Source of the DNA: Nonomuraea wenchangensis
Lineage (GTDB): Bacteria; Actinomycetota; Actinomycetes; Streptosporangiales; Streptosporangiaceae
DNA: 64,000 bases
Reading direction: 5' to 3'
NCBI RefSeq assembly: GCF_900111685.1
Contig: NZ_FOHX01000006.1
Span: 186,001-250,000, forward strand
The position numbers were made by a program, and so were the translations under genes. Under the pieces are notes generated by a model that saw only the letters and a list, made by a program, of their open reading frames with translations, did not search any database and was not told the origin of the DNA. Positions 59,401-64,000 of this stretch are shown here, piece by piece (within the stretch, counting starts at the first letter, position 1; each line of letters begins with the position of its first letter).

Positions 59401-62244
59401 GTGGGCGTGTCATCGGGCCAAGACCGTCCGCACCCGCCCAAGCCCCTGCTGCGCGGGCGCGGCGACGAGAAGAGTGTGCTGCTGCGGCTGCTGGACGACG
59501 CCCGCGACGGGCGCGGCGGCGCGCTGCTGCTGACGGGCGGGGCGGGTATCGGCAAGACGGCGCTGCTCGATCTGGCCGTGGCCCGCGCGACGCCCGGTTT
59601 TCTGGTGCTGCGGGTCTCCGGCGTCGCGGCGGAGTCGCGGCTGCCGTACGCCGGGCTGCACGGTCTGCTCGGCCCGATCGCCGAGGAGGTGGGGACGCTT
59701 CCCGAGGGGCAGGTCCGGGCGCTGCGGGAGGCGTTGGAGTGCGGCACGACGGCTCCTGGCCTGGTGCTGCCCGCCGCCGTGCTCGGTCTGCTGTCGGCGG
59801 TCGCCGCCGGCGGCAGACCGGTGCTCGCCTGCGTGGACGACGTGGACCACCTCGACCCGGCCAGCAGGGACGCGCTCGCGTTCGCGGCCCGCCGCCTGGG
59901 ACGAGCGCGCGTCGCCCTCCTGTTCGCGGCCCGGTCCCCGTCCGGGCTCGACGGGGTGCCGGCGCGGGCCGTCGAAGGGCTCGGGCAGGAAGCCGTACGG
60001 GAGCTGGCCGCCGACCTGACCCCGGAGCGGCGGCTGCCGGAGGACCTGGTCGCGGCCCTCGACGCCGTCGCCCGCGGCAATCCGCTCGCGCTCACCGAGC
60101 TCATCGGCTCGCTCACCCCCGACCAGCTCGCGGGGGTCGCCGCCCCGCCCACGACGCTCCCCCGTAGCGGCCGGCTGTGGCGCGAGCACGCCGCGCTGCT
60201 CGCCGCGCTCCCCCGCGAGACCCGCCGGCTGCTGCTCCTGATCTCCGCCGACCCCGCCCTGGACGTGGCCGCCCTTCTCCGGGCCGCCCGCCCCGCCTGC
60301 GCGCTGACCGCGCTCGAACCGGCCGAGCAGGCCGGCGTCCTGCAGGCCGACGGCGACCGGTACGCCTTCCGCGACCCCGCCGTACGCGCGGTGGCCTATC
60401 AGGACGCCTCCCTGTCCGAGCGCCGGCACGCCCACCACCTTCTCGCCACCATGCTCACTGAGCCCCCGCCCCGCCGCAGGCGCCCTGGCCAGGCCGCCGC
60501 GCGCTCGGAGGCCGCCGGCGACTCCCCCGGCAAGCGGCTGCGCCGGGCCTGGCACCGGTCGTGGGCGCTGGACGCCCCCGCCACGCGCGTCGCCGACGAC
60601 CTGGCCGCCGCCGCCCTGGCCGCGCGTCCCCTGGACGACCATCCGGAGCCGTACCTGGCCCTGGAGCGCGCCGCCGACCTCACCGCCCACCCCACGCTCA
60701 AGGCCGAGCGTCTGGCCGCCGCGGCGCATCATGCCTGGACCGCCGGCCGCCCTCAGGCCGCCCGTTCCCTTCTCGCCCGGCTGCGCGCCCTGACCGCCCC
60801 CGGCGTCACCGCGCCCGACGAGCTGCGTGGCCGCGTACAGTTCCTGCGCGGCAGCCTCGAACTGCTCGGCGGCGAGACGGGCAGCGCCCGCGAGGAGCTG
60901 CTGGCCGCCGCCGGCCGGCTGCTGGACGGCGAGCAGCGCATGCTCGGCGTCCGCGCCCTGGTCAGGGCCGCCGACGCCAGCTACCGGGCGGGCGACAACC
61001 GGGCGTTCATCGCGATCGCCCGCCACGCCGCCGCGCTGCGCCGCCCGGACGAGAGCGCCCCGACGGAGCTGATGTTCGAGTACCTGGCGGGCATGGCGGC
61101 CACGTTCAGCGGCTCGCACGAGGAGGCCGCGGGCCCGCTCCGGCGCGTGGTCGAGCTGGCCGGGGCCGTACGGGACCCGTCCGTGCTGGTCTGGGCGTGC
61201 GTGGCCAGCATGCTGCTCGGCGAGGACGCCATCGCCCACCGCCTGTCGGCCCGCGCCGTCGAGTCCGCCCGCGTCCGCGGCGTCGCCTCCGCGATCCCCC
61301 AGCTCCTCGAGTACATGATCTACCCGGACTACTGGACCGGCCGCTACGCCTCGCTCGCCGAGACCGCCGCCCGTGGGCTGCGCCTGGCGCAGGAGACCGG
61401 GCAGCTCAACACGGCGGCCCAGCACCTCGCCTGGCTGGCGATCACCGCGGCGGTGGAGGGCGACCAGGAGACCTGCCGGGTACGCGCCGACGCCGCCATC
61501 GACCTCGCCGACGCCCACGACCTCGGCCTCGCGGGCGCGATCGGCAACTGGGCGCTCGCCTACCTCGACCTGGCCGCGGGCCGCCCCGCCGACGCCGCCC
61601 AGCGGCTGCGCGCGGAACGCCGCAACAGCCACGTCGTCATCCGCGTCATGGCGACGCCGCACCTGATCGAGGCGTGCGCGCGTACCGGCGACCGTGAGCG
61701 GGCCTCCGCCGCGCTGCGCGTGCTCGAACGCTGGGTCGGCAGCACCCGCAGCCCCGACCTGCGCGCCCTCGTGGCCCGCTGCCGCGCGCTGCTCGCCCCG
61801 GCGGGCGAGGGCGACGAGCTGTTCCTGGAGGCGCTGGAGCTGCACGGGCAGGGGCTGTGCGAGTTCGAGACGGCCCGAACCCGCCTGCTGTACGGGAGCG
61901 CGCTGCGCCGCGAGCGCCGCCCCGGCGCCGCCCGCAACCACCTGCACGCCGCCCTGGAGACGTTCGAACGGTACGGGGCCCGCCTGTGGACCGACCAGGC
62001 GCGGACCGAGCTGCGCGCCTCCGGCGACACGACCCGCCCCACCGCCGCCGCCCCTGGCACGGCGGCTCCCCTGACCGCGCAGCAGCTCCAGATCGCCCGG
62101 ATGGTCGCCGGCGGCGCGACCAACAAGGAGATCGCCGAACAGCTCTTCCTGAGCCGCCGCACCGTCGAGCACCACCTGCGCAACATCTTCAGCCGGCTCG
62201 GCGTACGCTCACGGGTCGAGCTGACCCGCCTGTTCATTTCGTGA
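59401..62244 (+). CDS. LAL-type LuxR regulator with AAA ATPase domain
   Basis: 947 residues. Walker A is GGAGIGKT (46-53), with VLACVDDVDHLDP as Walker B. A long helical repeat region (about 330-850) resembles TPR-type arrays of LAL/MalT regulators. The C-terminal LuxR helix-turn-helix spans about 885-945 (LTAQQLQIARMVAGGATNKE; SRRTVEHHLRNIFSRLGVR). LAL proteins activate transcription on binding ATP and a ligand, often of pathway or antibiotic genes. The downstream polyesterase gene, 98 bases away on the same strand, is a possible target. The start, GTG 59401, is tentative. Confidence 0.92.
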   Translation: MGVSSGQDRPHPPKPLLRGRGDEKSVLLRLLDDARDGRGGALLLTGGAGIGKTALLDLAVARATPGFLVLRVSGVAAESRLPYAGLHGLLGPIAEEVGTLPEGQVRALREALECGTTAPGLVLPAAVLGLLSAVAAGGRPVLACVDDVDHLDPASRDALAFAARRLGRARVALLFAARSPSGLDGVPARAVEGLGQEAVRELAADLTPERRLPEDLVAALDAVARGNPLALTELIGSLTPDQLAGVAAPPTTLPRSGRLWREHAALLAALPRETRRLLLLISADPALDVAALLRAARPACALTALEPAEQAGVLQADGDRYAFRDPAVRAVAYQDASLSERRHAHHLLATMLTEPPPRRRRPGQAAARSEAAGDSPGKRLRRAWHRSWALDAPATRVADDLAAAALAARPLDDHPEPYLALERAADLTAHPTLKAERLAAAAHHAWTAGRPQAARSLLARLRALTAPGVTAPDELRGRVQFLRGSLELLGGETGSAREELLAAAGRLLDGEQRMLGVRALVRAADASYRAGDNRAFIAIARHAAALRRPDESAPTELMFEYLAGMAATFSGSHEEAAGPLRRVVELAGAVRDPSVLVWACVASMLLGEDAIAHRLSARAVESARVRGVASAIPQLLEYMIYPDYWTGRYASLAETAARGLRLAQETGQLNTAAQHLAWLAITAAVEGDQETCRVRADAAIDLADAHDLGLAGAIGNWALAYLDLAAGRPADAAQRLRAERRNSHVVIRVMATPHLIEACARTGDRERASAALRVLERWVGSTRSPDLRALVARCRALLAPAGEGDELFLEALELHGQGLCEFETARTRLLYGSALRRERRPGAARNHLHAALETFERYGARLWTDQARTELRASGDTTRPTAAAPGTAAPLTAQQLQIARMVAGGATNKEIAEQLFLSRRTVEHHLRNIFSRLGVRSRVELTRLFIS

Positions 62245-62341
62245 ACGTGAACCGGTGATTTCACCGATGCGCGCCTGACTGCCGCTCCCAACAATGACGA
62301 GGTACGGCAGTAACCCCCCAAAGAGCAGGGAGTATGACGAC

Positions 62342-63244
62342 GTGCAGCTCTCCACCCCCCACCGCGGCGCGCGAACGTTGACCAAGCTCACCTCCGCGCT
62401 CACCCTCGCGCTCGCCCTCGTCGCCGGCGGCCTCGCGACCGCCGCGCCGGCCCAGGCCGCGAGCCCGTACGAGCGCGGCCCCAACCCCACGGACTCCCTG
62501 CTGGAGGCGAGCCGCGGCCCGTTCGCCACCGCCCAGCAGAGCGTCTCCTCGCTCAGCGTCAGCGGCTTCGGCGGCGGCGTGATCTACTACCCGACGGACA
62601 CCAGCCAGGGGACGTTCGGCGCGATCGCGATCTCCCCCGGCTACACCGCCACCTGGTCCAGCCTGGCCTGGCTCGGCCCGCGGATCGCCTCGCACGGCTT
62701 CGTGGTCATCGGCATCGAGACCAACACGATCTACGACCAGCCCGCCAGCCGTGGCCGCCAGCTCCTCGCCGCGCTCGACTACCTGACGCAGCGCAGCTCG
62801 ACCACGATCCGCAGCCGCATCGACAGCTCACGCCTGGCGGTGGCCGGGCACTCGATGGGCGGCGGCGGCACGCTCGAAGCCGCGAACGACCGCCCGTCGC
62901 TGCAGGCCGCCGTACCGATCGCGCCGTGGAACCTCACCAAGTCGTGGAGCGGCGTCCGCGTCCCAACCATGATCATCGGCGGCCAGGCGGACACCATCGC
63001 CCCGGTCGCCACCCACTCCCAGCCCTTCTACACCAGCATCCCGTCCTCCTCCGAGAAGGCGTACCTGGAGCTGGCCGGCGCCAGCCACTTCTTCCCGCAG
63101 ACCACGAACACCACCATGGCCAAGTCGATGGTGGCCTGGCTGAAGCGCTGGGTGGACGACGACACCCGCTACGACCCGTTCCTCTGCCCGGCCCCGCGCG
63201 GCATCGCCATCTCCGAATACCGCGACACCTGCCCGAACGGCTGA
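62342..63244 (+). CDS. Secreted cutinase / PET-hydrolase-like polyesterase
   Basis: 300 residues. Signal peptide ~1-40 (ends APAQAA), then a mature start SPYERGPNP as in Thermobifida cutinases. The alpha/beta-hydrolase triad is Ser171 (GHSMGG), Asp217 (GGQADTIAP) and His249 (GASHFFP). Spacings 46 and 32 equal those of T. fusca cutinase (S130/D176/H208). FLCPAP and DTCPNG give the C-terminal disulfide. GTG 62342 has GGGAG nine bases upstream. It hydrolyses cutin-like polyesters; relatives attack poly(ethylene terephthalate). His precedes the catalytic Ser (GHSMG), as in cutinases rather than the Ideonella enzyme. Confidence 0.93.
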   Translation: MQLSTPHRGARTLTKLTSALTLALALVAGGLATAAPAQAASPYERGPNPTDSLLEASRGPFATAQQSVSSLSVSGFGGGVIYYPTDTSQGTFGAIAISPGYTATWSSLAWLGPRIASHGFVVIGIETNTIYDQPASRGRQLLAALDYLTQRSSTTIRSRIDSSRLAVAGHSMGGGGTLEAANDRPSLQAAVPIAPWNLTKSWSGVRVPTMIIGGQADTIAPVATHSQPFYTSIPSSSEKAYLELAGASHFFPQTTNTTMAKSMVAWLKRWVDDDTRYDPFLCPAPRGIAISEYRDTCPNG

Positions 63245-63258
63245 CCTTCTGAAGACGA

Positions 63259-63292
63259 CGACGGCCGCTCCCGGTGACGGGGGTGGCCGTCG
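63259..63292. terminator. Bidirectional hairpin after the polyesterase gene
   Basis: CGACGGCC-GCT-CCCG-GTGA-CGGG-GGT-GGCCGTCG: nested perfect stems of eight and four pairs between convergent genes. Confidence 0.75.
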
Positions 63293-63295
63293 CCG

Positions 63296-64000
63296 TCATT
63301 CGCCCTTGACGCACCTGGCGACGAGGAAGACGGGGTGCCGGGCGGCGTCCTGGCGTTCGGCGGTCCACGCCTCGGGCGGCTCGGGCTCGGCGAGGACGTC
63401 CAGCCGCAGTCCGTGGCGGCGGAACGTGTTGAGGTAGGTGGACAGCGTCCGGTGGTTGGCGCCGACCCGGCGGCGCAGCGAGGAGAGCTCGCCGTCCGCC
63501 CGCCACCAGCCCTCGTCGTGGTAGCGGCCCCCTTCCGGCCAGGAGCCCGAGACGTGGTGGACGCCGGGGAAGCAGGGATGCAGGATCGAGCAGACGAACG
63601 TCCCCCCGGTACGCAGGGCGCGGGCCGCCGCGTCGACGGCGGCGTCGAGGTCGTCGATGTCGGAGAGGCCGAAGTTGCAGGTCACCACGTCGTACGGGAA
63701 CGCGGGGAGCAGCCAGGGTCGCTCCGGCGCCGTGACGTCGGCGTGGACGTAGGTGATGCCCAGGGCGGATTCGCGTTCCGCCTGGCGGGCGACGGCGAGC
63801 AGGGCGGCGGAGACGTCCACGCCGGTGACGGTGGCACCGCGGCGGGCCAGCTCGCGGGTGACGCGGCCGTGGCCGCAGGCGAGGTCGAGGATCCGGCGGC
63901 CGGCGATCGGCTCCGCGAGGGAGAGCAGGCGGAGGGAGGCCGGATCGTCGATGGCGTCCGGCCAGCCGGACGTGTAGAAGTCGGCGACGGCGTCGTAGCG
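63296..64000 (-). CDS. Class I SAM methyltransferase (5' end beyond window)
   Basis: The frame is open to the window edge; 234 residues are visible. Motif I is RILDLACGHGRVTRELARRG, followed by TVTGVDVSAALLAVAR (motif II) and VVTCNFGLSDIDDLD. This is a Methyltransf_25/11-type fold. The C-terminal region SSLRRRVGANHRTLSTYLNT is typical of small-molecule methyltransferases with a substrate lid. The initiation codon is outside the window. Substrate unknown. Confidence 0.88.
   Translation of the reverse strand, partial: RYDAVADFYTSGWPDAIDDPASLRLLSLAEPIAGRRILDLACGHGRVTRELARRGATVTGVDVSAALLAVARQAERESALGITYVHADVTAPERPWLLPAFPYDVVTCNFGLSDIDDLDAAVDAAARALRTGGTFVCSILHPCFPGVHHVSGSWPEGGRYHDEGWWRADGELSSLRRRVGANHRTLSTYLNTFRRHGLRLDVLAEPEPPEAWTAERQDAARHPVFLVARCVKGE

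Noticed and set aside
59410-62175. A 921-codon minus-strand frame opposite the LAL regulator
   Set aside because: Shadow of the LuxR gene; composition is Gly/Val/Gln-rich without motifs.
59401-63244. Biosynthetic gene cluster controlled by the LAL regulator
   Set aside because: No polyketide, peptide or terpene synthase genes lie nearby; the adjacent gene is a polyesterase.

Overview
The window is a chromosomal segment of a very high-GC Gram-positive actinomycete. GTG and TTG starts are frequent and genes are packed with ATGA/GTGA overlaps. Several families typical of actinomycetes occur: DUF397/XRE/ATPase cassettes, a large LuxR (LAL) regulator, Tat-exported lipoproteins, WXG100-like proteins and rare TTA codons. 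The gene mix suits a filamentous soil genus such as Nonomuraea or another Streptosporangiales member; that placement is inference. No rRNA, tRNA, CRISPR array, transposase, phage or plasmid gene was found, and no gene-free stretch exceeds 300 bases.

Layout. 1-2137: end of a sulfonate-type ABC binding protein overlapping a sulfatase. 2231-3570: two WXG100-like proteins. 3711-5717: secreted GH87-type alpha-1,3-glucanase. 5727-10610: FAH-family enzyme, a Tat multicopper oxidase with a 4-TM partner, a divergent two-component system, and a 31-codon membrane ORF. 10647-13842: L,D-transpeptidase, an unknown protein and a polysaccharide deacetylase (cell-wall work). 13909-16213: His-rich membrane protein and PepSY membrane protein, probably metal or redox related. 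16216-21308: aromatic ring-cleavage module (type I extradiol dioxygenase, GalD/GalC/GalB-like enzymes, a dehydrogenase) with an FCD-GntR regulator and recurrent operator-like sites. 21515-28820: a tightly coupled SWIM-like / unknown / VWA / MoxR / DUF5682-like system, the best candidate for an undescribed machine. 28871-33905: RidA, chitinase, aldo/keto reductase and M28 peptidase. 33948-39288: LacI-led sugar ABC transporter plus sulfatase operon. 39538-43461: second multicopper oxidase, APC permease, GPP34 protein and a small unknown protein. 43603-47373: DUF2975/HTH pair with a strong inverted repeat, a nuclease-like plus lamin-tail protein, and a zinc-ribbon/Pro-rich membrane protein. 47484-48815: GH30 glycosidase. 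48863-55756: acyl-CoA ligase, PaaX-type repressor and a complete Liv-type ABC transporter, probably for uptake and activation of an organic (possibly aromatic) acid. 55824-59329: lamin-tail secreted protein coupled to a methyltransferase, then the DUF397/XRE and ATPase cassette. 59401-64000: LAL regulator, a cutinase/PET-hydrolase-like polyesterase, and the 3' part of a methyltransferase.

Themes. Much of the window supports saprophytic life: export of chitinase, alpha-glucanase, GH30, peptidase, laccases and polyesterase, and import and catabolism of sulfated compounds and aromatic acids. Local control is unusually legible in the DNA: several perfect or near-perfect dyads lie at promoters, and five convergent or gene-end junctions carry strong hairpin terminators.
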